Shown: positions 11,891 to 23,439 of the stretch, piece by piece
Layout of the letters: every line of letters begins with the position of its first letter
How positions within the stretch are numbered: position 1 is the first letter of the stretch
Assembly: GCA_005656395.1 (NCBI GenBank)
Contig: SRSI01000023.1
Span: 496,001 to 560,000 of the forward strand
Direction: 5' to 3'
DNA length: 64,000 nucleotides
Source of the DNA: Strongyloides papillosus
Lineage: Eukaryota; Nematoda; Chromadorea; Rhabditida; Strongyloididae
Program-made: the position numbers and the translations under genes
The notes under the pieces: model-generated
Seen by the model: only the letters and a program-made list of their open reading frames with translations
The model's database searches: none
Told to the model about the DNA's origin: nothing

Positions 11891-11897
11891 TATAAAT
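11891..11897 (+). promoter_or_regulatory. TATA box of serine-rich gene 2
   Basis: TATAAAT 33 bp before the ATG at 11924, followed by GAAATGAATTTAAAAGTATCACCAAA-like sequence matching the block upstream of the paralogue's ATG. Confidence 0.6.
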
Positions 11898-11923
11898 GAA
11901 ATGAATTTAAAAGTATCACCAAA

Positions 11924-12339
11924 ATGCATTTTATAGAACATTTTATTATTCTAGCACTTTTAACTGTTCAATACAGTTTCCAAGATTCTTCTTCCTCTTC
12001 TTCGTCTTCTGAAGAGAGTCAAGAAGAAGTTTATTTTCCAAGAGAACCAACTATGCATAAAAGTTTTTATTCACTTCCTCCAATGTCAGCAAGAGCGGAA
12101 CTAATTAAAGAATTAGAAGCCAGAATTCGAGAAGGAAAAGAAAGGGATGATAAATTAGTAGAAGAAGCTAAAGATGCTTTGAGTGATTATTATTTTTTAT
12201 TAGATGAAAGAAGAATAAATAATGAGGAAAATGAAAATAATGGATCATCTTCTGAAGATTCTGTGAGTTAAAATAAAAAATATTATTTTCATTTTAGATC
12301 TCACAATTAAGAAGGCAAAAGGCAATTGATCTTGAATAA
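11924..12339 (+). CDS. Small secreted serine-rich acidic protein, paralogue 2
   Basis: Exons 11924-12262 and 12298-12339 join in phase 0 across a 35-bp GTGAGT...TTTTAG intron, giving 126 residues. The signal peptide MHFIEHFIILALLTVQYSFQ is followed by DSSSSSSSSEESQEE, then a Pro/aromatic stretch, then a strongly charged predicted helix (about 63-95, rich in Glu, Lys and Arg) and a second SSSEDS patch. The last exon encodes a basic tail ending in RRQKAIDLE. Leader, Ser/Glu tract, promoter and last-intron position all match the gene at 9546, so the two are tandem duplicates about 2 kb apart that have diverged in the middle. Function unknown. Confidence 0.8.
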
Positions 12340-13899
12340 TGAAATGAAGAGTATAAGTGTAAACATACTGAAAAAATTTTTTCAAAATATTATCAATTCT
12401 AAACTTTAACTGAATTGAATTTAAAATAACCATTATTACTTTGCACACAACTATGTTGGTTTAAGTAATTATCAAAATATTTATTTTTTAATCAATATAA
12501 ACAACATAAATAATTGAATTTAAGATAAATAATTTTGATATGTCTAAATAAAATATTATCATTTAATTACTAAATAAATATATTACAATTATTATCTTCT
12601 AGTATTTATTAATATGAATAAAAAAACAATAATTATTATACAAAAAAAATTTGATATTATCATTTTTAAATCGCTTTATAGAATTGAAGCATTTCTTCAA
12701 ACGTGTTAAAAACTCGTAAATTTAATTTAAAAAACTATTTATCTAAAGCCACAGATACTTACAAAAAGCAGATTTTAGATCTTCAAAATTATTAAAAAAG
12801 TTTCTTTTTGATAACACCTCGTTTAATAATGCGATTGATATTATGTTGACTAAAAATAATCAGAAAAGACAAATAGAGGTAGAATCTATATTTCAATTTA
12901 TTTTTTTTCTGAACAGTAATTTATGGAACATGCTTTCACAAACAATTATAAAATATTATGAAACCTTAACTATCGATTAATACTGCTATCGTATTAGATA
13001 TTTTATTGTTCATTTCTTATAATTTATAAAATTATATTCCAAAAATAGTGCTTTCACTTCAATTTAAAAACTTCTAATTAGTAGCGCATCTATAATTCAA
13101 GAAACAATAACTGATAAATTTAAATTAATATTTAGTAATAATATGAGAGTTTATTCAATATAATAATGACTAACTAACAATATAAAGTAACTATTTATAT
13201 ACTGTTTATGTTATCAAAACATCGTAATACATATCAATAACTATAAACTTTATTTAAGTTTTTTTATTTTTTCAAAGTTTTTATTGTATTTGGTTGTCTC
13301 ATAAACTCTTTCGTTTTTTACCGAAACTTTAGAATACTACGAATTTAGTAAGAAATTTATCTAGTTTGTAATATATTATCAATTACTATTTACATTTTAT
13401 CTCCATTTAGAAGACATTTATCGATTCTGGATGTGAAAGATTTCTTAATCTTTAAAAAAAATTTAGAAAAATCAATATTTTCTTCATCAATTTGCTGAAG
13501 CTTTTTTCTATCAATCAAAAAGTAATGTAGAAAACAAAAGTAGGTAGTAGTAAGATGGGGGCGCGCTTATAAATTATGTTAGGTGAGAAAGAACTGCATA
13601 GCTTAGCTTATCCAAATTTTTTTGAGTTTGTAATGTTAGAGGTGGTCATATTAATAGAAAAAAATTCCCTCGTTTTTTAAATTTTGTTTTTTTTTCTAAA
13701 TTTCTTAGTCCAGTTTTGACAGTATGTTACGTTAGACGTCATTAAAAAAAGTTTGCAAGTGGTAAAATTTCAACAAAGTTTGTTAGAAGCTGAAGTCCTA
13801 CACACAGAACCTAAACATGCCTTTTCGACCGCAAATGCTCAGAATGCTAAAAAATGCAGATGGAGTTAAAATAACTGACCATCAAAAATGGAGTAGACG
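12340..13899. other. Intergenic, no gene seen
   Basis: A/T-rich. A more complex patch at about 13540-13880 (GGGGGCGCGC near 13558, and a short open frame starting MPFRPQMLRMLKNADG at 13817) has the look of an old repeat or gene fragment, but I could not place it. Confidence 0.4.
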
Positions 13900-14060
13900 A
13901 CAGGCTACATTCTACCCCATTTTACATCTACATTCTAAGTCATTTTTTATGCTATTGTTGTACACATTTTGCATATATATTTTTATATCATTTTGTGTAT
14001 ACATTGAACTTTGTTTTGCATATACATTTCTACTTCGTTTTGTATATGCAAAATGAGCTT
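13900..14060. repeat. Mirror-orientation minisatellite, copy 1
   Basis: Degenerate units of about 22-24 bp related to ACATTCTAACTCATTTTGCATAT run in one orientation, then flip: the end TTTTGTATATGCAAAATGAG is itself an inverted junction. The same arrangement recurs at 15095-15232. The 79-codon frame over this region is low-complexity and not considered a gene. Confidence 0.6.
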
Positions 14061-15094
14061 GAATTCAGTCTGTAGTTTTATCTCATCTTAAATGTTTTTT
14101 AGACTTCCATGTTTTTTTAGTAATTGACTCTGTTTTGAAGTTATTATAAATTTTTATTTGTTTATTTAACTATTTTATACTATTTCACAGAATTATTAAT
14201 GTTTTTACACAAATTTGAAAGTTGATACTAAAAGGTAATAACAAATATAAAATAATAAAGGAAAAAATAACGGCATCATTTTTAAAAAAACATACTCTTA
14301 TGTATTTTTACATCATTACATTTACTTTAAAACAGAAAAATTATTTTAATAGTCTTATAGATCTAATGAAAATCAAGTACAATAATATTAATAATAATTA
14401 ATTAGATATATTCACCTGTTGAAGTTTCTCACCACATTAGACATACTTATAAAGTTTAATTTGATATAAACGCGATGGACCACTGTTACTGTGAAATTCA
14501 ACATTTTTAGTTTTAGTTAGTGATCTTTTAAAAATAATAAGATTTGGAACTTTTTATATTGATACAATACAAAGATCGTAATATGTTAACATAAAAGAAA
14601 TTTCGCAACCACTTATTACTACAACAATTTTAGACATTAAATGTTGCATGGGTATCTTATGGAGTAAAGATTATGATTAATAACAGTTTTAGATGGTGAT
14701 TTTATGTGTGTATAAAATTTTAAAAAATCACTAGGAAACTCTTAATTGTTAGTTGATTGAAGAGAATCAAGAATGTACTGCAAATAGTGTGGTTTTTCAG
14801 TGAACATTGTGAGAAAAACTCACTAATTGTAAAGTTTATTCTTAAAATAGGATGAATATTTTTTTACCTTGTTTGCTTTTAATATTTTTAACAGGATGGT
14901 TAAAAACAACATTCAAAATATCTATCATTTATTTTTGTTTGTTTGTTTTGTTACTTATTAATATTAATTAGTGATGCCATATTCTATCGATAGATAATAA
15001 ATATTTCTATCAACTTACTGAAAAAAGTTTTAAAAATCTTTTAATTTAACATAATACGTAAGAAACTATGAAAGTTACAAACTGGTAGTAAACT
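14061..15094. other. Spacer between the two minisatellites
   Basis: About 1 kb with no open frame or recognised repeat. Because both ends carry related arrays, the whole 13900-15232 block may be one non-autonomous element with repeat-rich ends. Confidence 0.35.
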
Positions 15095-15232
15095 ATAGGC
15101 TACACTCTAACCAATTTTGGATGTACATTTTACTTCATTTTGAACACACATTCTAACTCGTTTTTTATATGAAAAATGAGATAGAATGTATATGCAAAAT
15201 GAGCTAGAATGTGTTTGCAAAACGGGTAAAAA
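15095..15232. repeat. Mirror-orientation minisatellite, copy 2
   Basis: Forward units (ACACTCTAACCAATTTTGG, ACATTCTAACTCGTTTT) are followed by inverted units (AAAATGAGATAGAATGTATA, TGCAAAATGAGCTAGAATGTG). Same unit as 13900-14060. Confidence 0.6.
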
Positions 15233-15878
15233 ACCTAGGCCCCAAAATACTATCGAATATAGCCTTTTTTCTTATATAAATCGTAATGATCTACAAGACA
15301 TGCTTAGATTTTGTGAGTATATAAATAATGTAATTACAATAAGAATAGAGGTTAGACATAGAGAAAAAACAATCAAGCGATCAACGATCAAAAATATTTT
15401 AGATTACATATAAAAATTATAGGATATATTTTTACTCTTTTCTCGTCTTAAATAACTGTAGAGTTTTTAAATTAAACCAATCAATGTAGTTATTTTTAAC
15501 AATAAAAATTCAACTTTTTTATTATAACGTTTTATAAGATTACTAATAAATATTAAAGTAAGGTATATTAAATTATTATTTCATAGAAAACATTGATTTT
15601 TTTATGAAACATTATGATTTTTTGGTTCATTAAAAATTTAAAATGCTTAAGAAAATTAATATTAATGATAACATAGTAGTTAATAGTATAAAATTGGCAC
15701 TTTATTATTAAAATTAATCAACAGTGTAAACTAATATATAAAGAAATTGGAGGTCTTTAAGTGGAGTAAAAAATATCATTTGTTTACAAGTTCATAAATA
15801 CTAAAATATTTTTGTTTTATCTATACATTTTTAGTAAAAAGAAAGTAATCTACAAAAAAAAATAATAGCTTTATCATG
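15233..15878. other. Intergenic, no gene seen
   Basis: A/T-rich. The 75-codon frame at 15186-15413 begins inside the minisatellite and shows no recognised motif. Confidence 0.4.
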
Positions 15879-16827
15879 CACACAGAAAAAAAGTGAGAAG
15901 CATTTTTGCGTAAAATGTAATAAATTTTTCCCACTTAACAGAATTTGAATTTTCCTGAATTGCGACTAGTTTTATCGCAATTATATGGTGAATAAAAATT
16001 AAAGCAGTAATTAAGTAGTTATTAAAATAAGTTTCTATTTTTTATTATATCATTGTTATTTTAAAACTTAGATTGTCTTCTACAATACTTTTTTAAATAT
16101 AAGATTAGAATTTAATTTTATGTAAGATTATAAATGCTTTCATAAAGAGCATTTATTAACATATTACAATATTTTTGTTAATAAGTTTAATTAGTTTGAA
16201 TTATTATGAATTATACTTTTTTACGAAGTTACACTCTTCTGAAGGCGGAAATTTTTTTTGGTGGTTTAAAGTTTCTATTTAAAAATTAAATCTATGAAAA
16301 GTTATAAAATTATATGTATTTTTATCTATAGTAAAAAATATCTTATAAATATTTAAAGTTAATATATGAACAAATACTAAAATAATATTTTTAATTATTA
16401 ATGCTTTTAAGTGGTTAAATAATAATTTTTGGCTTATTGTTATTGTTATTATGAGTTTTTATATTTATTGTTGCTAGAAAATTGTTTAGGATAATAATTT
16501 TTGTTAAAACTTAACAAATTTACATGAAATTGAGTTTTAACAACGTATTTCATGAATATTAGAAAAAAATAGATACTAGGATTAGAATTATATTAAAAAC
16601 ATTAAGATTAAATGAAAGTTACATTACTTAAAATATAAAACATATGTAATTTTGTAAAAAAACAGCAAAATTTTGCAACAACATAATATTTTTCATCGTT
16701 TTAAACATTTTTTCTTTCTCTTGATAATTTTAAAATTTGAATAAATGTTGATTTTTTTAACAGGTGGGAATTTTTATTGCATTTTATGCAAAAATGTCAA
16801 AATTTTTCCCATTTTTTTTTCTGTGTG
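15879..16827. mobile_element. Non-autonomous inverted-repeat element (CACACAGAAAA ends)
   Basis: The left end CACACAGAAAAAAAG and right end (reverse) CACACAGAAAAAAAAATGGG begin an imperfect terminal inverted repeat of about 60 bp. It includes the matching blocks GCATTTTTGCGTAAAATGTAAT / GCATAAAATGCAAT and CCCACTTAACAG / CCCACCTGTTAAA. There is no coding capacity in the 950 bp. TAGCTTTAT (left) and TAGCTTAT (right) lie near the ends and could be a decayed 8-bp target duplication. Confidence 0.65.
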
Positions 16828-17794
16828 TAGCTTATTCTAAAACTTAATTATTATTTAAAATTTGTGAGACATTACTTATAAACTATTTTTTCTTACACCG
16901 TATATTTTTCACTTTTTTATCATTTAAATTTTAACTTCAAGATCTTAAAATGAAAAGTTAACTTTAATAAAGAGATTTTAACAAAGTTTTTTTATTTGAA
17001 GAATTTAAAATACTTTACAATACAAAAATTGTGAAAAAAAGTATTTTTTTATTTGCTTCTTTTCCGCTAGAAAAGCAACAAGCAAATTAAATCATATTCA
17101 AATAATGAACGATCTCGGAAATCAAGAACTAAACTTGTAATATTTTCCTCTTACTTTAGAATTAATTCATTTTTAATAGAAAAATTTAAGGAAAATGTTT
17201 ATTTCAAATTATAAGTTTACTATTTTAAAACTTGCAACACTTTTTGAAAGTAAAAGATATACTTTTCCAAAACTATAAATAAAAAAGTTGCAAAAATCTC
17301 TCAGTGTAGTGCATGCAAGAAAAATAAAAATGTATCATTTTTTGATTAAATTTATGTCAGAATAGTAAAATATTATTTTATCTAAAAAAGTCTTAAGAAT
17401 ATAAAGGAAGAACTGTTAAGAATTGTGAACATTGTATAAAATGTTATGAATAATTAAATTTTTATTGATAAACTTAATTAAGAAGTTTTTATAAGTAAAA
17501 CCTTACCGATTGAGTGGTAGTACTTTTTTCCTATAAAATATTTCAAGATTATTTTAAAAGGCTAATTTTTAACTAAGTTACCATTCCTTTAAAAAAAATT
17601 TGTATTATCAATTTGTTAACAATAATAAGTTTAAAAATTTAATAATGAATGAAATTATGAGAAACGTCTTCAATTTTTATTTATTATATAAAAAGTGTAG
17701 TAATATTGTTTCAAACATATCAAACAATATTACTTGTAATATTAGTTGGAATTATAGTAATTTATAAATAAGCTAGAAGGTTATTAACTTATTC
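16828..17794. other. Intergenic, no gene seen
   Basis: Contains a short hairpin-forming stretch around 17055-17090 (TTGCTTCTTTTCCGC...AGAAAAGCAACAAGCAA). Otherwise A/T-rich and unassigned. Confidence 0.4.
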
Positions 17795-18907
17795 TTATTT
17801 AAGTTCACCAGATGCTGCTTCTTCTTCTTCATCTTCATCATCATCTTCATCTGCCTCTTCATCTCCTTCATCATCACCATTTTCTTCTTCTTGCTCTTCA
17901 TCCCCTTTTTCATTTTCCTCTTCTTTTACTTCACCATCTTCCTCTACATCTCCTTTTTCTTTCTCTTCTTCCTCTTCATCATCTTCTTCTTTCTCTTCAT
18001 CTTCTTCCATTTCTTCATCCTCTTTCTCACCTTCTTCAGGCTCTTCCTTTTCATTCTCTTCAGGAGGAGATGATCTATCTTCACTCTCACCATCATTTTT
18101 CTCTTCATAATCATACTCTTCCTCTTCTTCCTCTTTATCTTCCGGCTCCTCTTCAACTTCTCCCGAATTTTCTTTACCCTGAGCATCTTCTTTATCTTCA
18201 GCATCTTTTTTACCTTCAGCATCTTCTTCATCTTCAGAAGGCTCATGCTGTCTAGGTCTTGATGAACCACTTCCTCTATCACTCGGTCTTCTGCCACCTG
18301 ATTCTTTACCAGATCTTCCAGGAGTTGTTCTTGGTCTACCCATAGTTACTCTTCTGGAAAGTAGTCTTGGTCTCACAGTAGTTCTTGAAAAGCGTCTTCT
18401 TTGTTCCTCTCTTCTTCTGAGTTCTGCCTGTTGTTTTCTTCTACGCATCACCTGTTGTCTTCTACGCATTACCTGTTGCCTTCTTCTACGCATTTCCTGT
18501 TGCCTTCTTCTACGCATTACCTGTTGTCTTCTTCTACGCATTGCCTGTTGTCTTCTTCTTTGAATTGCTTGACGCCTTCTAGCTTGTCTTAATCGTCTTT
18601 GTCTTTGCTGTCTTAGACGGCGCATTCTTTGTTCCCTTTGCCGTCTTTGAGCTCTTTGTCCTCTTCTTCTTCTTCTACTTCTTTGTTGAGCTTGTCTTTT
18701 TTCCCTAACAGCAATATCTAATTTACTTTCTTCCTGGAAATTTTGGCTTGAAAGAGCATTTAAATTATTATTGATTAGAGCCCCATTTTCATGATTTAAA
18801 TCATGTTCAACCAAACCATCTAGTTTAAATTTTTCTAAGTGATAAGTAGAAATAATACCTACAAGAAGTATAATTGAAAATAATAAAAATGATTTTGAAT
18901 AAATCAT
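17795..18907 (-). CDS. Secreted bipolar-charge protein (Arg/Gln-rich then Glu/Asp-rich)
   Basis: One exon, 370 residues. A hydrophobic leader (about 1-20) suggests secretion. A short pro-region ends in VREKR (67-71), a furin-type site. Residues about 72-215 are extremely basic, with 7-8 residue repeats of the type RRRRQQVM (about 115-160) and then an RTTPGRSGKESGGRR-like linker. Residues about 222-370 are almost all Glu/Asp with Lys, Gly and Ser, ending in ASGELK. The protein therefore has two opposite, long, disordered charge blocks. The opposite strand also reads open, but only because of the codon bias (Ser/Leu/His shadow). No family recognised; a matrix, mucus or nucleic-acid/polyanion-binding role is speculation. 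Confidence 0.8.
   Translation of the reverse strand: MIYSKSFLLFSIILLVGIISTYHLEKFKLDGLVEHDLNHENGALINNNLNALSSQNFQEESKLDIAVREKRQAQQRSRRRRRGQRAQRRQREQRMRRLRQQRQRRLRQARRRQAIQRRRQQAMRRRRQQVMRRRRQQEMRRRRQQVMRRRQQVMRRRKQQAELRRREEQRRRFSRTTVRPRLLSRRVTMGRPRTTPGRSGKESGGRRPSDRGSGSSRPRQHEPSEDEEDAEGKKDAEDKEDAQGKENSGEVEEEPEDKEEEEEEYDYEEKNDGESEDRSSPPEENEKEEPEEGEKEDEEMEEDEEKEEDDEEEEEKEKGDVEEDGEVKEEENEKGDEEQEEENGDDEGDEEADEDDDEDEEEEAASGELK
18420..18570 (-). repeat. 24-bp coding tandem repeat (RRRRQQxM units)
   Basis: About six copies of a 21-24 bp unit resembling (plus strand) CTTCTTCTACGCATTACCTG, inside the gene at 17795-18907. Copies differ by whole Arg codons, so length changes keep the frame. Confidence 0.8.
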
Positions 18908-19510
18908 TTGAGAAAAATCTTTTTCAATTGTAAAAAAGTTTCCGAAAATTTTTTCTTTTATAGATAATTAAATTAGAAGTAATAGCTTATTTTTTTGCAC
19001 CTGTTTCACCTTTTGTTTTTTTTAAAACAAATTTTTGTTTACTTTTTATATTTTTATTAACGTTTTCAATAAAATTATGCTTTTTTATATAAATATTTTT
19101 GTTTTGATAAAGCAAAGGAATCTGTTATTTATTTTTTTGTAAATGTGATCATCTGTATGTTTTACCTACCTATAATTTTTTTCATTTATTTTCATTGTTT
19201 CAAAAATTAACCTCATTCATTTTTTTATTTATTCTATTCGAACAAGATATATAAGACCTTTATTAAAACATAATTTTTAATATATATTCTTTTAAAATTA
19301 ATTTTATATTTACTTTAGAATTTAAAATAGATTAAACAAAAGAAAAAGAACAAGTTTCAACAAATCAAGCTTAAGTATAAAAATTGCCCCATCCATTAAA
19401 AAACTAAATTTCATTTAAATTTAAAAATTACTAGGCGATGGAAAAATGTTTTGAACGACGTAAAAAATAAAGTTGCTGTATAAATTTTAATGTTTTTTCA
19501 CAAAACTTTA
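18908..19510. other. Intergenic, upstream of the bipolar-charge gene
   Basis: A/T-rich. It should hold the promoter of the minus-strand gene; I could not single out a TATA box. Confidence 0.4.
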
Positions 19511-20937
19511 TACAGGGTGGCCCACATAGAACTTCCTAGACATTTCACATGTACCTCTGCGCGTAAATAAACTACAAATATGGTATTATACTCACTTTGT
19601 AGCTGAGATACATTAAATGCTTAGTCTTTAGATTTCACAACGCAATGTAGATTCTGGAAAGAGTAATAGATTTTAAAAAAATTGGTTGATTTTTTGACGT
19701 CCAGTAAATGTAACTTTCTTATTTGGAAAGATTTTCAATAATTGTTGCAGATTCTACAAGTACAAAGTCTTTTGTACTAACTCCCGAAATATCATAAAAA
19801 TTAAAGTACAACAACTATGTTTAAATTTTAAATAAAAGGAAAAATCTAGATTTTTGTCAAAATTTAGTGTTTTTTGACAATAAAATTTTTACTAAGTAAT
19901 TTTTATAACTTTGTTTTAATATTCTGATTGAATAAGCAAAGCTCTATCAAATCAGTATCGTACCACTAAATTTGATTAAGTTTAAAGAAAGTTATAAATA
20001 GTCAAATATTGACTATTTTTTACAATAATTCTAGTAAAAAAAAATATGTCAATTTCTTTCAAATTTTCGGACACGAATCATGTTTTATTTTTTAAGATAT
20101 TCAAAATATTGTCTTATTTTGATTATTAGACGCTCATATTTTAAAAATAGAGGTATGAGTTTATAAGTGGATATATGAAAAATTTAAAAGACACATAAAA
20201 ATTGTTCTTACGGGAAAATATTTATACAAAATAGTATAAAATGATAGTGAATAGCGTAAAAATATTGAAAAAAAATTATTTTTTTCTTTAATTTGTATGA
20301 TAAAGAACATTTCAGTTATTTAGACAATGTATGAGCAAACAAGTAATAATCTGTTAACTAATATGTATAAGTATTATTATTATTGCTATAAGGATACCAT
20401 AAAGATCGGGGAAAGTATTATTTGTATTTAAAATTTTTAATGAAAGTGTCAAAAAGTCGTCTTTGACAATTCATAACTTCTTTCAAACTCAACCGCTATG
20501 AACGGTTATGTACTCATTCGATAGAGCTTTGCTTTATTAGAATAATAACAAAACTTTTTTAAAAATTGCTTGATTAAAATTTTATTGTCAAAAAACATCA
20601 AAATTTTTGACATTTTTTAAAAATTAAACATAGCTGCTGAACTTCAATTTTCATGACATTGGGGGAGTTAGTAAAAAACATTTTGTACTTTTAGAATCTG
20701 CAACAATTATTAAAACATCCTTTTAAATAAAAAAGTTACATTTACTGGAAGTCGAAAATGCACCTCAATTTTGAATGTCTATAACTTCGCCCAGAATCCA
20801 CATTTCGTTGTGAAATCTATAGATTTAGCATTTAATGTTCTCAGCTGCAAAATGAGTATAATACCATATTTGTAGCTTATCTACGCGCAGAGGTACATAT
20901 GCAAATGTCTGGGAAGTCTTACGTGGGCCACCCTGTA
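19511..20937. mobile_element. Foldback element, TACAGGGTGGCCCAC ends
   Basis: A 1427-bp near-palindrome. The ends TACAGGGTGGCCCAC (19511-19525) and GTGGGCCACCCTGTA (20923-20937) are perfect inverted repeats, and the arms stay alignable for more than 300 bp: TGTACCTCTGCGCGTA / TACGCGCAGAGGTACA, the TATGGTATTATACTCA blocks, AGTAAATGTAACTTT / AAAGTTACATTTACT, and GTTTTTTGACAATAAAATTTT / AAAATTTTATTGTCAAAAAAC. TA on each side fits a Tc1/mariner-type target. There is no coding capacity. Confidence 0.85.
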
Positions 20938-21442
20938 TATTTGTGTTATCCGACTGCTGTCTCGGATACGCCCCAAACCACATGTATATAAGAAGTGTTA
21001 TATACATGAGGATTCTTAGCATTCTTATAATTCTTGTTAATTCTCTTCTTGATATATAATAAAAGATATACATAATAGTAGTTTAGTCCTATTCAAAAGC
21101 ACGATTCTGGAGATCTCCTCTTATCAGAAGGGATCTCCAGGATTACAAACCAACCGAGCTCGAATCTAATAATTTACCGACTCCCTCATGAATTAAATTA
21201 TATTTATTTAGAAGCACCTTAAATTTTTATAATACAATAATCAAATCATATTTTTCTATTTACAATTACCAAACTATAGTTAATAAATTGGATGACACAT
21301 TATGTGTCATCTCTATTATGTCTATATAAACCCCTACTTTTTGTCATTATTTTACTTTATCGTGTTCGTTCTAAATATTGTACCCTTAAATATTATACCT
21401 CTAAATAGAGGGTAAGTCTTAGTTAACATCTTTTCTTATATA
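20938..21442. other. Spacer with two short hairpins
   Basis: Holds a TATCCGA...TCGGATA hairpin (about 20947-20970) and a second around 21106-21141 with CTGGAGATC arms. No gene seen. Confidence 0.4.
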
Positions 21443-22357
21443 TTAGGTTGGGGAATAAATAATGGCCGTGGACAGAAAAAATGAATTAAAGCAACATTTA
21501 TTTAAGTTTATGTTAAATAAATTTATCGAAATAATACTCGTTAGAATCTACACATTTTTCTCAACGTTCTAACGGCTTTTGAATCCCCGTTTTATAAGAT
21601 TCAGGACTTTTGGATTTAATAAAAGTCACTGAGATCGCTTTCTGACGACTCCTAATTCTTAAACAATTTATCCTTAAAAAATACATCGAAATGCTCAAAC
21701 AAATCGGAAATTGTAAGAAAGAGATCAGGTGAGTATGAAGGGTGAGATAGAGCCTCATATTTCAATTCACCAAGTTTTTTTAATACTAGTTTTGAAAAAT
21801 GGCATCTTATTTTGTCATTCTATAATATTGGAATATTCCTATTTTTAAAGTCGGATGTTTTTTTTTAGTTTTTCATTCATTTTCTCAAGCTCCCGTCAAT
21901 ATATTTCAACCCTCTTGGTCACTGCTTTAGATTTAGCTCGACAATCTTCCATTAATTCTGAGTATTGGTAGTAAAGGGTTCTCTATTACCCTCTTCGTTA
22001 TTGAGGTCAAAATTAACCCCTTGGAATTTCTCAAACCACCGACACAAATAGTGTTCAGAAGTTAACCCTTCCCCCCTATGCATTTACTTTATTTCAATAT
22101 GCCTCAACTCTATTACATCTAAGTTTGAAGTTATGTAAGAAAATTATCTGTAATTCTCTTTTTGACAACATCTTTAAGATTGGGCATAACTTTTTATAAA
22201 TTAATTTTAAAATCGAAGTAATATGCAAAATATTATCAGGGCAAGTTCCCCTACATTTATATATGAAGACTGTTTTAATATGAATTTATTTATTTTAATT
22301 TTTTACAATGGAAAGTTGTAGTAAGAATTTGTGGCCATTATTTATGCACCAACCTAA
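21443..22357 (-). pseudogene. Dead mariner element
   Basis: Terminal inverted repeats TTAGGTTGGGGAATAAATAATGGCC (left) and, reversed, TTAGGTTGGTGCATAAATAATGGCC (right), each with TA outside. Minus-strand remnants in three frames follow mariner transposase order: WFEKFQGVNFDLNNEE (helix-turn-helix region), LSHPSYSPDLF (the HPPYSPDLxPSDYH catalytic block, its second Asp lost), and GIQKPLER...EKCVDSNEYYFD (C-terminus). Frameshifts, stops and internal deletion (915 bp against about 1.3 kb for a full mariner) rule out function. Confidence 0.85.
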
Positions 22358-22880
22358 TATTAAAGTATTACGTTATTAGTAAGTTGAAAAGTTTAAATTA
22401 GTATATTGTTAAAGTACGGAACTAACATGAATAACTAAAAATAAGTATAAGAAAACTTAAATGTTGACATTGAGGCTTTAAAATAAATATTTTAAGATTT
22501 GTAATATTTTTTAATATATGCTTAGTGTAAAAATAAATAATATTTTCAATTAAAATAAAAATTCAACATTTTTTTAAATAAATTTTTGCTACATTTTTAG
22601 TAATTGCAATATCTAAGCATATAATGCTTTATCAAACTGAAGTTGCACTAGATGAAATTTCGCAAATTAATTGAACGTAGCAAAAAAAATTTCACTAAAT
22701 GATGAAAACTATTTTGATCATGTTTATTTGTAGATTTAATAACGTTTTGTTTCAAGAAATCATGGTACATTTATCTACTAAAAGATTAATTATAAGCATT
22801 TGAATTCTATCCTTATAAGAAAATTTTTTTAGTAGAGTTAAAATTTTATTAATGGGTGACGGGAACAAATATAATGACAT
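22358..22880. other. Intergenic, no gene seen
   Basis: A/T-rich spacer between the dead mariner and a MITE. Confidence 0.4.
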
Positions 22881-23332
22881 AAAATAAGGCTCGGGGTACA
22901 CTCAGCTAAAATATTTTTACCGTTTGGTAAAGTGTAATTGTGTGTATGTACATACAAATTTAATTTAATTTGAATTAGTGATACATGATAAATTAAATGT
23001 TAAAATTATGATTATTACTTCAAGTTTTAGAAAAAAAAGAGGGAAAATATCTTAAAAATGTATGATTTATAATGATTGTGATCAAAAATTACAATTAAGT
23101 ATACAATCAACTTTAGAATGTTTTTTTCTTATAGAAAACTTCTTACTCAATAAAGAAGTTCACCAATTACTTTAATGTAAAATACCTTTTATTTAACTAA
23201 AAGATGTTCTCATTATTGTACTTTTAGTCATTTTTATTAAATTTGTTTACCGTAAAATTAAATTACGGTTACACTTTACCAAACGGTAAAAATATTTTAG
23301 CTGAGTGTCCTATGAGCCTAAAATAATAAAAG
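22881..23332. mobile_element. MITE with perfect 40-bp inverted repeats
   Basis: Positions 22898-22937 and 23269-23308 are exact 40-bp inverted repeats, starting ACACTCAGCTAAAATATTTT. Imperfect pairing extends outward through GGCTC...GG / CC...GAGCC, so the true ends are probably near 22881 and 23332. The interior of about 330 bp is A/T-rich and non-coding. Perfect arms point to recent activity. I could not define a target duplication. Confidence 0.8.
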
Positions 23333-23439
23333 ATGATATAATAAAATTACAAAAACTGGTAAATTTTTCCTCAAAAAGCTAGATTGAAACGAAGTTTCAA
23401 CTCTTCCTTCCTCCTGGGTCTTCCTGAACGTTAGAAGTC

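Noticed and set aside
17812..18255. Plus-strand Leu/His-rich open frame
   Set aside because: Shadow of the GAA/GAT-rich acidic tail of the minus-strand gene. No independent start signals or leader logic.
20825..21073. 82-codon minus-strand frame across a foldback end
   Set aside because: It overlaps the terminal arm of a non-coding foldback element and shows no protein motif.
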